Numbered from the stretch's first letter, positions 19,293 through 28,912 are shown. The stretch: DNA of 64,000 nucleotides from Lachnospiraceae bacterium (GCA_009779895.1 WRBB01000005.1:34926-98925), one strand, 5' to 3'. Notes: generated by a model from the sequence alone, not told the origin. Numbers and translations are program-made.

Positions 19293-19990
19293 GGCTCCGC
19301 CTCCCTTTCAACTCTGCTGTTTCTTCGATACAAAATTGCCAAACTAAAAAATATCGCAATCATAGAAAAAATAACAAAATTTTCTGAACCAAATAGCAAT
19401 AGACATAACAGCGATAGCCCCAAACCCAAAAGAGCCGGAAGATGCTTTTTCGTACTCTCCCATTGCTCAATAAAAATCACAATAAACAATGCCGTCATAG
19501 CAAATTCTATGCCTGTATAATCAAAATCCAGCAACGTACCCGCCACATTACCCAATAAACTTCCTAAAACCCAATACAGATGATTCAAAGCTGCAATAAA
19601 AAACCGGAACCACTTTCGATTCACACCCTGAGGCGACTCTGCCACACACAAAAGAGAGTAGGTTTCATCCGTTAATGAAAAAATCATATAGGGTTTTAGC
19701 TTTCCGCTTATGGAAAATTTCTCCAATAGAGAAAAGCCGTAAAACAAATGACGTGCATTGACTGTCAGCGTTAATAACAAGGCATTGAATAAACCAAAAG
19801 GACTTGCCAAAAGCTCAATGACAACAAACTGCATGGCACCGGCATAAATAAAAACACTCATCAAAAAGGCCCATCCTACATGATACCCAATACGACTGAG
19901 TAATACACCAAAAGCTATGCCTAAAAACAAATATCCCATCAAAACCGGTATTGTAAGAGGTAATGCAGCTCTTAACGCTTTTCGTCTCAT
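19289..19990 (-). CDS. azlC: AzlC-type branched-chain amino acid exporter subunit
   Basis: This is the large membrane subunit of the AzlCD exporter. At 233 residues it has about seven hydrophobic segments and the family-typical PVLMGYLFLGIAFG, FIYAGAMQFV and NARHLFYGFS. The last carries the conserved Asn-Ala-Arg-His near the membrane centre. It lies upstream of azlD on the same transcript. Confidence 0.92.
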   Translation of the reverse strand: MRRKALRAALPLTIPVLMGYLFLGIAFGVLLSRIGYHVGWAFLMSVFIYAGAMQFVVIELLASPFGLFNALLLTLTVNARHLFYGFSLLEKFSISGKLKPYMIFSLTDETYSLLCVAESPQGVNRKWFRFFIAALNHLYWVLGSLLGNVAGTLLDFDYTGIEFAMTALFIVIFIEQWESTKKHLPALLGLGLSLLCLLLFGSENFVIFSMIAIFFSLAILYRRNSRVEREAEP

Positions 19991-20058
19991 CCCTTTTCTC
20001 CATTATTTCACACACAAAAGAAAGTTGCCTCCTGCAAAGGGGGCAACAAACGAATATC

Positions 20059-20421
20059 CTAATCAATCGGTCTAAATATAATAACATCCGGCTCAACCAA
20101 GCCCAAGACTTCTTCCGCCATAATACGCACATGCTCATCCGTATGTGCAAAGGCTTCAAATTCTTCTATCTCCGCCGCACGTCGCTCCTGATAACGAATT
20201 TGTACCAAAAGCTCTTCCTCTTGCTGCTGCAACATACGACTACGCTCTATAATTGAAATCGAATGAACGCCCAAAACTGTCATCAAAACCAAGAGTACAA
20301 TTGTAATCAAAATCATACTCCTTTTATGACTTGTGCCACGTCGCCTTTTTCTCCCCGACAACCTTGACGCGGCCCTAGTATTTGCTGATGTACTTCCAGA
20401 CTTTCTAGCTGTACTTTCCAT
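20059..20421 (-). CDS. divIC: DivIC/FtsB-like septum formation initiator
   Basis: This is a small bitopic division protein. A basic cytoplasmic N-terminus rich in R, K and S is followed by one transmembrane helix (MILITIVLLVLMTVLG) and then a coiled coil (MLQQQEEELLVQIRYQERR). A short extracellular tail contains the VRIMAEEVLGLVEPDVIIF motif typical of DivIC. The start at 20421 has GGAAGG about nine bases upstream and is preferred to a TTG at 20478. In Firmicutes the gene is usually found next to the S4 protein and HU genes, as here. Confidence 0.85.
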   Translation of the reverse strand: MESTARKSGSTSANTRAASRLSGRKRRRGTSHKRSMILITIVLLVLMTVLGVHSISIIERSRMLQQQEEELLVQIRYQERRAAEIEEFEAFAHTDEHVRIMAEEVLGLVEPDVIIFRPID

Positions 20422-20508
20422 ACGCAAAAACCTTCCCCGTACTAATTTTCCCCCGAAGTCAACAAAAGACGTCCCCAAACGCCTTGTCTCATCAACCTAT
20501 ATAAGTAT

Positions 20509-20537
20509 ATACTAACCTGTTTCTGTATATATTTCAA
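20509..20537 (-). promoter_or_regulatory. Sigma-A type promoter upstream of divIC
   Basis: On the minus strand TTGAAA (20532-20537) and TAGTAT (20509-20514) are separated by 17 bases. The -10 is only moderately close to consensus. Confidence 0.4.
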
Positions 20538-20594
20538 GCACTATTTACAAAATCACAAAGAGTCCGATTCGCAAACCAACGCAAAACCACTGAC

Positions 20595-20834
20595 TTACAC
20601 ATACCGAAACATCTCTTTTGCCTCTTCTTTTTTAGTCGTTTCTTCCAATTTTAAAACTTCTGCTTTCACAGATTTTGTACCAAATTGTATCTCAATCACA
20701 TCACCCGGTTTCACCTGCACCGAAGCCTTTGCCACACTGTCATTGACCCATACCCGGCCGGCATCACAGGCTTCATTGGCAACTGTCCGACGCTTAATCA
20801 AACGGGATACTTTCAAAAATTTATCTAAGCGCAT
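20595..20834 (-). CDS. rqcP: RqcP-like S4-domain RNA-binding protein
   Basis: This is a 79-residue protein consisting of one S4 domain (MRLDKFLKVSRLIKRR, then AGRVWVNDSVAK and VKPGDVIEI). The family (B. subtilis YabO/RqcP) stabilises peptidyl-tRNA on the 50S subunit during ribosome-associated quality control. The ATG at 20834 has AAGGAG seven bases upstream; the longer open frame extends upstream without a better signal. The position between HU and DivIC matches other Firmicutes. Confidence 0.9.
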   Translation of the reverse strand: MRLDKFLKVSRLIKRRTVANEACDAGRVWVNDSVAKASVQVKPGDVIEIQFGTKSVKAEVLKLEETTKKEEAKEMFRYV

Positions 20835-20894
20835 CACATCGCTCCTTTTTATGATAACACTAGGAAATTGAAACAGTTTCCTATAAAATGACAA

Positions 20895-20915
20895 AGGGGC
20901 TGTATCACAGCCCCT
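20895..20915 (-). terminator. Rho-independent terminator after hup
   Basis: Nine-base arms AGGGGCTGT and ACAGCCCCT surround a three-base loop and are followed on the minus strand by TTTGTCATTTT. It lies between hup and rqcP. Confidence 0.75.
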
Positions 20916-20936
20916 AATAATCAAAAATCATATCGC

Positions 20937-21215
20937 TTATTTTTCGTTTACTGCACCTTTTAAAGCTTGTCCCGCTTTAAATTTTGGAGCTTTGCAAGCA
21001 GCAATCGTCATAGGCTTGTTTGTTTGAGGATTTCTACCCTCACGTGCAGCTCTCTCACTCACTTCAAAAGTACCAAAACCAATCAATTGAACCTTATCAC
21101 CTTTTTTAAGTTGACCTGTAACTACGTCAACAAAAGCTTTCAGTGCTTTTTCAGAGTCTTTCTTAGAAATTTCGGCTTTTTCTGCAATAGCTGCTACTAA
21201 TTCAGTTTTGTTCAT
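20937..21215 (-). CDS. hup: HU family DNA-binding protein
   Basis: This is the histone-like nucleoid protein; it bends DNA as a dimer. The sequence opens with [20 protein letters not shown] and contains [21 protein letters not shown], the arm region that contacts the minor groove. It has 92 residues. The ATG at 21215 follows GGAGGAAATATTG. A near-consensus promoter lies upstream. Confidence 0.96.
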   Translation of the reverse strand: MNKTELVAAIAEKAEISKKDSEKALKAFVDVVTGQLKKGDKVQLIGFGTFEVSERAAREGRNPQTNKPMTIAACKAPKFKAGQALKGAVNEK

Positions 21216-21321
21216 CAATATTTCCTCCTGGTATTATATCACTATAATATTTTTTTGCTTTGGTGGTAAAACCACACTCTCTCCTCTGTATCGCTTTGGC
21301 TGAGAAGTTCGCTCTATATAT

Positions 21322-21350
21322 GTTATAACGGTTTCTACCTAGTTTGTCAA
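21322..21350 (-). promoter_or_regulatory. Sigma-A promoter of hup
   Basis: On the minus strand TTGACA (21345-21350) and TATAAC (21322-21327) are separated by exactly 17 bases. The start of transcription would be near 21315, about 100 bases before the hup ATG. Confidence 0.8.
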
Positions 21351-21385
21351 GGAAAGTCTGCTATTTTCTAGTAATTTCTAATCAT

Positions 21386-23116
21386 TTATAACATTTTGTG
21401 TATCATGCTCAATATTTCCGTACCTAACTTGGCTGACTTTTCCTCTGCATCAGCCAAAGATTTGCCTTTTACACCGTAATAAAACTTGACTTTTGGTTCG
21501 GTGCCCGATGGTCTAACACAAAGCCATGCATCCTCCGATAAATCATAATATAAAACATTGGATTTTGGTAATCCGGTTTTACTTTCTTCACCGGAAATCA
21601 TATCCCGCACATAGTCTTTGCTATAATCTCTAAATTTTGTTATCAGCAAACCGGCAATGGACATTGGTGGATTTTTTCGTAAGGTTTCTAAAATATCTTT
21701 TATCTTTTCCAAACCCGCAATGCCTTTTAATTCAATCGCCTTAATATCATCCTTGTAATAGCCATAACGTTCATACAAATCCAACATCGCATCCCAAAGA
21801 GTCATCCCCTTGGTTTTATAATAAGCAGCCGCTTCACACAATGCCATCGTCGCCACAATGGCATCCTTATCCCTCGCGTAAGTACCAATCAAACAACCAT
21901 AACTTTCTTCAAAACCGAATAAATATGTTCCCTTTCCACTTTTTTCAAATCCTAAGATTTTTTGACCGATAAATTTAAATCCTGTCAAAACCTCCATCAA
22001 CGCTACACCATAATGCTGCGCAATCGAATCTGCCAAATTGCTGGTCACAATGGTTTTTATAAGCACACCATCTTCCGGAAGACCTTTTAACGTTTTTCTC
22101 TGACCAATTACATAGTCCGCAAGCAAGCAGCCTGACATGTTGCCTGTCAGGTTGTGATACACACCATCTTTATCTCTCACACGAACCCCAAGCCGATCTG
22201 CATCCGGATCCGTCACCAAAACAATGTCTGCATCTATCTCTTTCGCCAATTTCAGACCCAATGTAAAAGCCTCATCGGCTTCCGGATTCGGATAGGAAAC
22301 GGTTGAAAACTCACTATCGGGCAATTCTTGCTCTTTTACCACATAAACATGTTCAAAACCAAGCTCCTTTAAAATACGTCTGGCAGGGATATTTCCCGCA
22401 CCATGCAAAGGGCTATAAACAATTTTTATATCTTCTTGAGCTGCATCTATGGCCCATTGATTCAAAACCTGTTTTTTCAGCTCGCCGATATAAGCATCAT
22501 CTATTTCTTTGCCTATTATTTCAAACAAACCCGCAACTTTGGCCTCAGCTTCTGTTGTAGTCTTTAAAGTCGTATAATCAACAATCGCTTCTACTTGCGC
22601 CATAATCCCTGTATCATGAGGTGGTGTAATCTGTGCACCGTCTTCCCAATACACCTTATATCCATTGTAATCCGGCGGATTGTGACTGGCGGTTATATTG
22701 ATTCCGGCAATACATTTTAGTTCACGCACAGCAAAGGACAACTGCGGTGTAGGACGCAAGGATTCAAACAAAAAAGCCTTGATACCATTGGCGGCCAAAC
22801 AAAGGGCAGCCTCTTTGGCAAATTCCGGAGATAAACGACGAGAATCATAAGCAATCGCTACTCGCTTATTTTCTACATGACACAAATTAATATAATTTGC
22901 CAAACCTTGGGTTGCCTTTCGCACAATGTAAAAATTCATGCGATTTGTTCCTGCCCCAATAATCCCCCTAAGACCTGCTGTTCCAAATGCTAAATCTGCA
23001 TAGAATCGCTCTTTTATCTCTTTCTCATCATTTGCAATCCCTTTTAGCTCATCCTTGGTTGTTTGGTCAAAATGAGGATTGTTTAACCATTCTTCATATC
23101 TTTTACGGTAGTCCAT
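21386..23116 (-). CDS. pgcA: Phosphoglucomutase/phosphomannomutase
   Basis: This alpha-D-phosphohexomutase interconverts sugar 1- and 6-phosphates and supplies glucose 1-phosphate for glycogen and cell-envelope sugars. The phosphoserine loop TASHNPPDYNGYKVYW, the metal loop DPDADRLG, the sugar loop GFEESYG and the phosphate-binding RPSGTEPKVK are all present in order. At 576 residues it matches the long Firmicutes PgcA form. A GGAGGGG ribosome binding site precedes the ATG. Confidence 0.94.
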   Translation of the reverse strand: MDYRKRYEEWLNNPHFDQTTKDELKGIANDEKEIKERFYADLAFGTAGLRGIIGAGTNRMNFYIVRKATQGLANYINLCHVENKRVAIAYDSRRLSPEFAKEAALCLAANGIKAFLFESLRPTPQLSFAVRELKCIAGINITASHNPPDYNGYKVYWEDGAQITPPHDTGIMAQVEAIVDYTTLKTTTEAEAKVAGLFEIIGKEIDDAYIGELKKQVLNQWAIDAAQEDIKIVYSPLHGAGNIPARRILKELGFEHVYVVKEQELPDSEFSTVSYPNPEADEAFTLGLKLAKEIDADIVLVTDPDADRLGVRVRDKDGVYHNLTGNMSGCLLADYVIGQRKTLKGLPEDGVLIKTIVTSNLADSIAQHYGVALMEVLTGFKFIGQKILGFEKSGKGTYLFGFEESYGCLIGTYARDKDAIVATMALCEAAAYYKTKGMTLWDAMLDLYERYGYYKDDIKAIELKGIAGLEKIKDILETLRKNPPMSIAGLLITKFRDYSKDYVRDMISGEESKTGLPKSNVLYYDLSEDAWLCVRPSGTEPKVKFYYGVKGKSLADAEEKSAKLGTEILSMIHKML

Positions 23117-23140
23117 TCTTCCCCTCCTAATGTCTGCACG

Positions 23141-24475
23141 CTATTTTAATATCCGCTCTGTCACATATTTTAATAAATACGCTTTCTCATTGTGCGCCGG
23201 CTCATCCAGCACCAATTCTAGCAACGTGTTTAAAACCACCCCTACGTCCTTACCCGGTTTCATACCAAGTTCCAATAAATCATTGCCTGTAACCGCCAAG
23301 TCTTGCAAATTTACACATTGTTCTTCTGCCATAATTTTATGATAAATCTCACGGACTTGTACAATATTTTCCAGTTTTTCTCGTTTTTGATACGCACTTT
23401 GCGCTTTGGTATCAGCCAATCGAACCGCCAAAAAATAAGGAAACATATCCACGCCAATACGATTGATTGCATGGCGAACATTCCTTTGAGTCGGATAAAA
23501 ACGATAATCATGATAACGTACCAATCGGATTACCTTTTTTATAGTATCTTTATCAAATCGCAAGCGATGCATCACTTCATTGGCAATTTCCTCACTCAGT
23601 GCCCCATGCCCTTTAAAATGATCCACACCCGCTTCATCTGTTGTTTTCATCTGCGCCTTACCCATATCATGGAAAAGCACGGCTAATCTCAAAATCTTAT
23701 CTTTTTTAATGGCCCTTAGTGCATATAATGTATGAATTGCTACGTCATATTGATGATGCGGGGTATTTTGCTCTACTCCAACCATAGCGTCATATTCCGG
23801 TAATACCTCTTTGGTAATACCCAGTCCGTAGGCTTCATGCAATTTTTCCGGATGATCGGAAATCAACAGTTTCACCAGTTCTACCTGAATCCGTTCTGCA
23901 CTTATTTTTGCTAAACTAGGAGCCAAGTCCCGCATCGCCTCAGCAGTATAATGTTCAATTTTAAAATTTAATTGTGCCGAAAAGCGAATGGCACGCAATA
24001 TCCGCAAAGCATCTTCTTGAAAACGTTCATGGGCTTCTCCTACACAACGAATTGTATGGACATTTAAATCTCTCATACCTCCCGTTACATCCACCAATCG
24101 AACCGCATCATTATATGCCATCGCATTCATCGTGAAATCTCGCCTTTTTAAGTCTTCTGCCAAATTATCTGTAAAAGTAACGGTCGTTGGATGACGGCCA
24201 TCTTCATAAATTCCATCCATGCGATACGTTGTCACTTCAAAGGAATCACGCCCCAAAATCACCGTTACCGTTCCATGTTCAATGCCTGTATCCACAGTAT
24301 GGCGAAAATATTTTTTTATTTCTGCCGGTGTAGCTGATGTGGTAATATCCCAATCCTCAGGTTCCTTTGCTAAAATAGCATCCCGCACACAACCGCCAAC
24401 GGCATAGGCCTCATACCCATGCATCTGCAAATTGCTAATGATGAAGCTCACTTTGCCCGGTAATTCTATTTTCAT
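23141..24475 (-). CDS. cca: CCA tRNA nucleotidyltransferase with HD domain
   Basis: This enzyme adds or repairs the 3' CCA of tRNAs. The nucleotidyltransferase head shows GGCVRDAILAKEPEDWDI with the catalytic DxD-type pair, then TYRMDGIYEDGRHP and KRRDFTMNAMAY. A C-terminal HD domain follows (VLFHDMGKAQ), which in other bacteria has phosphatase/phosphodiesterase activity. It is 444 residues long. It overlaps the end of rmuC by 41 bases; GAGGAG lies about ten bases before its ATG. Whether it adds CCA or only A's cannot be told apart by eye. Confidence 0.92.
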   Translation of the reverse strand: MKIELPGKVSFIISNLQMHGYEAYAVGGCVRDAILAKEPEDWDITTSATPAEIKKYFRHTVDTGIEHGTVTVILGRDSFEVTTYRMDGIYEDGRHPTTVTFTDNLAEDLKRRDFTMNAMAYNDAVRLVDVTGGMRDLNVHTIRCVGEAHERFQEDALRILRAIRFSAQLNFKIEHYTAEAMRDLAPSLAKISAERIQVELVKLLISDHPEKLHEAYGLGITKEVLPEYDAMVGVEQNTPHHQYDVAIHTLYALRAIKKDKILRLAVLFHDMGKAQMKTTDEAGVDHFKGHGALSEEIANEVMHRLRFDKDTIKKVIRLVRYHDYRFYPTQRNVRHAINRIGVDMFPYFLAVRLADTKAQSAYQKREKLENIVQVREIYHKIMAEEQCVNLQDLAVTGNDLLELGMKPGKDVGVVLNTLLELVLDEPAHNEKAYLLKYVTERILK

Positions 24476-25523
24476 CTTCTTCTAACTCCTCAACATCACG
24501 TAATTTTCTACTAATCGCCCTACTGCGCGTACCGGCAATCTCTTCTAAGGTTTTATCAACCGTTTGAATCTGTTTGCGTGCTTTATCCAACAAATCGCCA
24601 AATTTGTTAAACTCCAATTTTACAGAACGCAATGTATCCCACACCTCCATAGAACGCTGCTCAATGGCTAAGGTTTTAAAACCCATTTGCAAGGAACTCA
24701 AAAAAGCAGAAAGGGTCGTAATTCCTACAACTGTCACCTTATATTTATCACGAAGCTCCTCAAATAAACTTACATTTTGTACCACTTCCGCATAAAGTCC
24801 CTCCGTAGGCAAAAACATCAAAGCAAAATCCGTTGTCTTAGGCGGCACGATATATTTATCATGAATCTCTTTGGCAAATGTACGAATCCGTCCGGCGATC
24901 GCCTTACGAATCTCATCAATTTCTTGTTTCTCTTTGGCTTCCAAAAGCCGATTATAGTCTTCTATGGGAAACTTTGAATCAACGGGCAATAAAAGGGGAA
25001 CATCCTCTCTGCCGGGTAATTTAACCGCAAACTCCACACGCTTATTATCACTAATCTCCACATTCATTTCGTATTGACTGGGTGCTAAAATATCCGAAAG
25101 TAACTTCTCCAAGCGAATCTCCCCGTAACTGCCTCGCTCTTTTACATTAGTTAACACATTTTTTAAACTTTTGGTGTCCGCAGCAAGATTACGCATCTCC
25201 CCAAGACCTTGTTGTACACTGTCCAGCTGCTTGCTCACCAACTCAAACGACTTCGCCAAACGTGACTCCAAGGTTTTTTGTAATTTTTCATCCACTACAT
25301 GCTGCATCTGATCTAAGCGCTTTTCATTGCTATCTTGCAAAGACTGCATCCTACGCTCTAAGGTTTTGCTAATCTCTTCACGACTACGCTGTAGTGCCCG
25401 GTTTACACTTTCTTGAATCACGGCAAAGCGTGAAAATTGCTCTCTTGTGCCGGTTAGTAAAATCAAAATAATCACAAGCAGCAAAACGACGATAATAATA
25501 CTTAATACCAATTGAATATCCAA
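24435..25523 (-). CDS. rmuC: RmuC-family DNA recombination protein
   Basis: The protein has an N-terminal membrane anchor (LVLSIIIVVLLLVIILILL), a long coiled coil (about residues 35-120) and the RmuC nuclease-like core. The core is recognised by LAPSQYEMNVEI, LLLPVDSKFPIEDY, PPKTTDFALMFLPTEGLYAEV and VVGITTLSAFL. The family limits inversions at short repeats in E. coli, but its biochemical activity is not well defined. It lies between asnS and cca. Confidence 0.92.
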   Translation of the reverse strand: MDIQLVLSIIIVVLLLVIILILLTGTREQFSRFAVIQESVNRALQRSREEISKTLERRMQSLQDSNEKRLDQMQHVVDEKLQKTLESRLAKSFELVSKQLDSVQQGLGEMRNLAADTKSLKNVLTNVKERGSYGEIRLEKLLSDILAPSQYEMNVEISDNKRVEFAVKLPGREDVPLLLPVDSKFPIEDYNRLLEAKEKQEIDEIRKAIAGRIRTFAKEIHDKYIVPPKTTDFALMFLPTEGLYAEVVQNVSLFEELRDKYKVTVVGITTLSAFLSSLQMGFKTLAIEQRSMEVWDTLRSVKLEFNKFGDLLDKARKQIQTVDKTLEEIAGTRSRAISRKLRDVEELEEDENRITGQSELHH

Positions 25524-25534
25524 TACATTGTCTC

Positions 25535-26926
25535 CTATAATAAACAGTTGTGAACAGTTCTAGGGAAAGGTATCACATCACGAATGTTGGACATACCTGT
25601 CAAATACATAACACAGCGCTCAAAACCTAAGCCAAAACCGGCATGTTTGGTCGAACCGTACTTACGCAAGTCTAAATAGAAACCATAATCTTCCGGGTTG
25701 AGGTTCATCTCTTTGATACGTGCCAAAAGTTTATCATGATCATCTTCTCTTTGGCTACCGCCGATGATTTCACCAATCGCAGGTACCAAACAGTCCACTG
25801 CTGCCACCGTCTTACCATCCGCATTTTGTTTCATGTAAAATGCCTTGATATCCTTGGGGTAATCTGTTACAAATACGGGGCGTTTGTATACTTCCTCTGT
25901 TAAATATCTTTCATGCTCTGTTTGCAAATCACAGCCCCAAGATACTTTAAAGTCAAAGTTATCATTGTTTTTCTCTAGGATTTCTATGGCCTCTGTATAT
26001 GTTACACGGGCAAACTCTGCGTTTGCCACACCATTCAAACGCGCAATCAAGCCTTTATCTACAAAAAAATTGAAGAAATTCATCTCTTCCGGCGCATGTT
26101 CCAACACGTATGAAATGATATATTTTAGCATAGATTCCGCTAAAACCATATTGTCCTCTAAATCAGCAAACGCTATTTCCGGCTCAATCATCCAAAACTC
26201 TGCTGCATGGCGCGTGGTATTGGAATTTTCCGCCCGAAAAGTCGGGCCAAAGGTATAAATATTTTTAAACGCTTGGGCAAAAGCCTCGCCATTTAATTGG
26301 CCACTCACAGTCAAACTTGTTTCTTTGCCAAAAAAGTCCTCCTTGAAATCTATCTTCCCGGCACCGTCTTTGGGAATATTGTTTAAATCCATAGTCGTCA
26401 CACGAAACATCTCTCCTGCACCCTCACAGTCACTACCGGTGATGATAGGTGTATGTACATAAATGAAATCACGCTCCTGAAAAAACTGATGGATAGCAAA
26501 AGCCACCAAAGAACGTATGCGAAACACCGCTTGAAAAGTGTTGGTACGCGGGCGCAAATGAGAAATCGTTCTTAAATACTCAAACCCATGGCGTTTTTTT
26601 TGCAAGGGATAATCCGACGCCGATGTTCCCTCTACGAGTATCGACCTCGCTTGAATCTCAAAAGGTTGTTTTGCATCCGGTGTCGCAGTCAAAGTACCCG
26701 TCACAATAATGGCCGCTCCAACATTTTGCTTCGTAATCTCATCAAAATTAGCACAAGTATCATGATACACCACTTGAATCGGCTCAAAATAAGTACCATC
26801 ATTTACAACAATAAAACCAAAGGTTTTAGAATCACGAATGCTACGAATCCAACCACCAATGGTTATCGTTTGATCAAAATAATCTACACGTTTTTTAAAA
26901 ACTTCTCTGATTGTTATCATATCCAT
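25535..26926 (-). CDS. asnS: Asparaginyl-tRNA synthetase
   Basis: This class II synthetase charges tRNA(Asn). The N-terminal OB-fold anticodon-binding domain ([25 protein letters not shown] region) precedes the catalytic core. Motif 2 is [25 protein letters not shown] and motif 3 is [15 protein letters not shown]. The ATG at 26926 lies nine bases after GAGGAG; an upstream TTG is too close to the same site. No T-box leader is seen in the short intergenic space. Confidence 0.96.
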   Translation of the reverse strand: MDMITIREVFKKRVDYFDQTITIGGWIRSIRDSKTFGFIVVNDGTYFEPIQVVYHDTCANFDEITKQNVGAAIIVTGTLTATPDAKQPFEIQARSILVEGTSASDYPLQKKRHGFEYLRTISHLRPRTNTFQAVFRIRSLVAFAIHQFFQERDFIYVHTPIITGSDCEGAGEMFRVTTMDLNNIPKDGAGKIDFKEDFFGKETSLTVSGQLNGEAFAQAFKNIYTFGPTFRAENSNTTRHAAEFWMIEPEIAFADLEDNMVLAESMLKYIISYVLEHAPEEMNFFNFFVDKGLIARLNGVANAEFARVTYTEAIEILEKNNDNFDFKVSWGCDLQTEHERYLTEEVYKRPVFVTDYPKDIKAFYMKQNADGKTVAAVDCLVPAIGEIIGGSQREDDHDKLLARIKEMNLNPEDYGFYLDLRKYGSTKHAGFGLGFERCVMYLTGMSNIRDVIPFPRTVHNCLL

Positions 26927-26988
26927 TGTCAATGCTCCTCTTTTAAATCTCAGCTTTATGTTTATTTTTTAATATTTGCATTTCTCCC

Positions 26989-27017
26989 ATTATACCCTGT
27001 TATCTTCGATTTTTCAA
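26989..27017 (-). promoter_or_regulatory. Sigma-A promoter of asnS
   Basis: On the minus strand TTGAAA (27012-27017) and TATAAT (26989-26994) are separated by 17 bases. It is placed back to back with the ssrA promoter. Confidence 0.75.
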
Positions 27018-27075
27018 ATCACTTTCGCTTATATAAATTACAATTTAAAAGCAGAAGCCCTCCACAAATAGAAAC

Positions 27076-27107
27076 TTGACATTTCACCCCAAAAGGAGTA
27101 GTATAAT
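27076..27107 (+). promoter_or_regulatory. ssrA promoter
   Basis: TTGACA (27076-27081) is followed by TAGTAT at 17 bases, or the better TATAAT (27102-27107) at 20 bases. It lies just upstream of the mature 5' end of tmRNA at 27134. Confidence 0.65.
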
Positions 27108-27133
27108 AGAACAGCCAGACGCTGATATATTCA

Positions 27134-27474
27134 GGGCTAGTACTGGTTTCGACAGGGTTCTTGAAGATGGAGAAGCTATCCGTAGGAAGATGCGTCAAAT
27201 CGCAAAACTAAATGAAACGCTAACGACGATTACGTATTAGCTGCAGCCTAAATGCTGCATGTCGGCCTCTTGGCACCTGTACCTAGAGAATCCGGCATCA
27301 TTTATACAGGAAACGGTATTAGCAAAGCTTTGCGCTAGTATACGTATCATGAAGCTACTAAACTCATCAGGGTGTTAGTTCTCGGATGACAGAGGGAATG
27401 TCAAAAAACTGACTATGATAGTAGAAGTACATGGGATGGAATTTTGGACGCGGGTTCGATTCCCGCCTGGTCCA
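27134..27474 (+). ncRNA. ssrA: tmRNA
   Basis: This is transfer-messenger RNA, which rescues stalled ribosomes. The 5' end GGGCTAG pairs over seven positions (two G-U) with CTGGTCC at 27467-27473, forming the acceptor stem. CTGGTTTCGACAGG near the start and the T-arm GCGGGTTCGATTCCCGC near the end are characteristic. The tag frame runs from GCT at 27219 to TAA at 27251 and encodes ANDDYVLAAA. The 3' CCA is not encoded (the sequence continues A-CT). A different frame starting from GCA at about 27200 is open for 12 codons, but it lacks the LAA ending and is less likely. The 3' end is the prophage integration site. Confidence 0.95.
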
Positions 27475-27476
27475 CT
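27450..27476 (+). other. Probable attL core in the tmRNA 3' end
   Basis: The T-arm and acceptor 3' strand of ssrA are where many integrases recombine, and phage sequence starts right after. The exact core cannot be fixed without the distal att copy. Confidence 0.5.
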
Positions 27477-27504
27477 TTTAAGCAAAGACGGGGCAAAATA
27501 AACA

Positions 27505-27544
27505 AATAGCGACAATCCTTATATATGCTAGGGTCGTCGCTATT
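27505..27544 (-). terminator. Bidirectional hairpin between ssrA and endolysin gene
   Basis: Arms AATAGCGAC and GTCGCTATT are perfectly complementary. On the minus strand the hairpin is followed by TGTTTTATTTT, so it best serves the end of the phage late transcript; on the plus strand it could also stop ssrA. Confidence 0.7.
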
Positions 27545-27600
27545 CTTGTATTCCGGAATAATTCTCATATATCAGAATATTTGCCGTATTTCAAAATGTC

Positions 27601-27624
27601 ATGCAACACGAAATGCAACACGAA
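27601..27624 (+). repeat. Tandem 12-bp direct repeat near attL
   Basis: ATGCAACACGAA occurs twice without a gap, about 130 bases inside the prophage end. It could be an integrase arm-binding site. Confidence 0.5.
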
Positions 27625-27654
27625 ATCGAATGCATATTCCCACAAGCCTCGCAC

Positions 27655-28716
27655 TTACCCTACAAATATTTGATTTTGGAAGAACCCCGCGATCCATCCA
27701 CTAGGAATCCGCAACCAAACATCAGCTCCAATATTTCTGATTTCCTGAACTGTTATCGCTGTGCCGCGATTCAACATTCCATTCGTGGCGTTCGCCCTCG
27801 CATTTTGTGTAAGCTCCAACTGCGTCAAGGCTCTTTGATTCGTTCCCGGCGCAATTCTTACTCTTAGTCCATCAACCTGTGTCCGCAAATTCTGCCCTAC
27901 GGCAAAATTTGGACGGTTGGATTGCAGTGGTGGATTCTGAGCTAGTGGAGTGCCTCCCTGCACTTTCTGTACATGAGCTTCTGATACCCACCCACTATTT
28001 TCGACCTCTAGCCAGTTACGATTTCCATTGACACTTTCGCCATTGTTCACGCGCCTTGTAGCGGTGAACTCGAAGCCATTTGGCAATCTTTCGATAATCT
28101 CACTGTTTGCTGTTCTTGGGTGCCGTCTACGGTGAAGTATTGGCGATGCCGTCACTCTAAAACGTTGATTGACTGTTTCAAAATTGTAGCCTCCAGATGG
28201 TGGACTTGGCGGTTGCGGTATTGGGTTCTGCGGAGCGGTCCAATCGCCAATCCGTCTGATTCTCCAAAACCAATTGCCATTACCAAACTCATTGACAATA
28301 TCCTGTTCTGTGGCGTTTGGATTTGCGCTATTCACACCGATAACACGTCTTCCACCTACAGAAATCGCTACATGACCGCCCGCACCCACTCCCTGCCAAA
28401 AATTCTGCGCAGTAGACCCAACAATCAAGTCGCCAGCTTGCAACTGATTAAACGGAATTGCGTTAGCATTGCCAAAGCCACTCCATACGGCCGTTCCCGC
28501 CTCTGATTGTGGTGCGGTCCAATCGCCAATATTAACACCCAGCACATCAAAGCACCACCTTGTATAAGAACTACAATCAGCCCAAAACAAGCCTTGGTGC
28601 CGCACATTGTTCCTAAGCATATTTCTATTTGGTGTCAAATGCGGTGCATTCATGGTATATCCGATTTGACCTATAACACTTCTTGCTCTTGTGATTACAT
28701 CGTTAATATTAGCCAT
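27655..28716 (-). CDS. Endolysin: NlpC/P60-type peptidase with SH3-like repeats
   Basis: This is the phage lysin that cuts the host cell wall. The N-terminal cysteine peptidase domain (residues 1-155) shows the catalytic Cys in WADCSSYTRWCFD and the His in GGHVAISVG. Two C-terminal SH3b-like segments follow (RFRVTASPILHRRR... and LRVRIAPGTNQR... to the end), which probably bind the wall. A Pro-rich linker separates the parts. It is the last gene of the late operon and overlaps the holin gene by eight bases. No signal peptide is visible, so export should depend on the holin. Confidence 0.88.
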   Translation of the reverse strand: MANINDVITRARSVIGQIGYTMNAPHLTPNRNMLRNNVRHQGLFWADCSSYTRWCFDVLGVNIGDWTAPQSEAGTAVWSGFGNANAIPFNQLQAGDLIVGSTAQNFWQGVGAGGHVAISVGGRRVIGVNSANPNATEQDIVNEFGNGNWFWRIRRIGDWTAPQNPIPQPPSPPSGGYNFETVNQRFRVTASPILHRRRHPRTANSEIIERLPNGFEFTATRRVNNGESVNGNRNWLEVENSGWVSEAHVQKVQGGTPLAQNPPLQSNRPNFAVGQNLRTQVDGLRVRIAPGTNQRALTQLELTQNARANATNGMLNRGTAITVQEIRNIGADVWLRIPSGWIAGFFQNQIFVG

Positions 28717-28912
28717 TTTTTATTCCTTTCTTGTAAGTGGCATAGCCCTTGTCCCCTAACAAGTACACCGACATAACGCCAATCACTATCATGATTGATT
28801 CCGCAACCCGTTCTGTTGGCCAACCCCAGATAGGACTTAGCCCCATCAATAAAGCATTGGCAATCGCCAAGCCGTTCAATACATATTTGATTATCTTTTT
28901 AAATCTCTCCAT
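28709..28912 (-). CDS. Phage holin (phi LC3-like)
   Basis: This is a 67-residue membrane protein with two hydrophobic segments (YVLNGLAIANALLMGLSPIWG and ESIMIVIGVMSVYLLG) and a charged C-terminus (KKGIKNG). Length, topology and position next to the endolysin match small holins of the phi LC3 type. It should form the membrane lesion that releases or triggers the lysin. Confidence 0.82.
   Translation of the reverse strand: MERFKKIIKYVLNGLAIANALLMGLSPIWGWPTERVAESIMIVIGVMSVYLLGDKGYATYKKGIKNG

Noticed and set aside
27200..27236. Alternative tmRNA tag frame starting with GCA (AKLNETLTTITY)
   Set aside because: It lacks the LAA-type degradation end; the frame at 27219-27251 ends in LAAA as expected.
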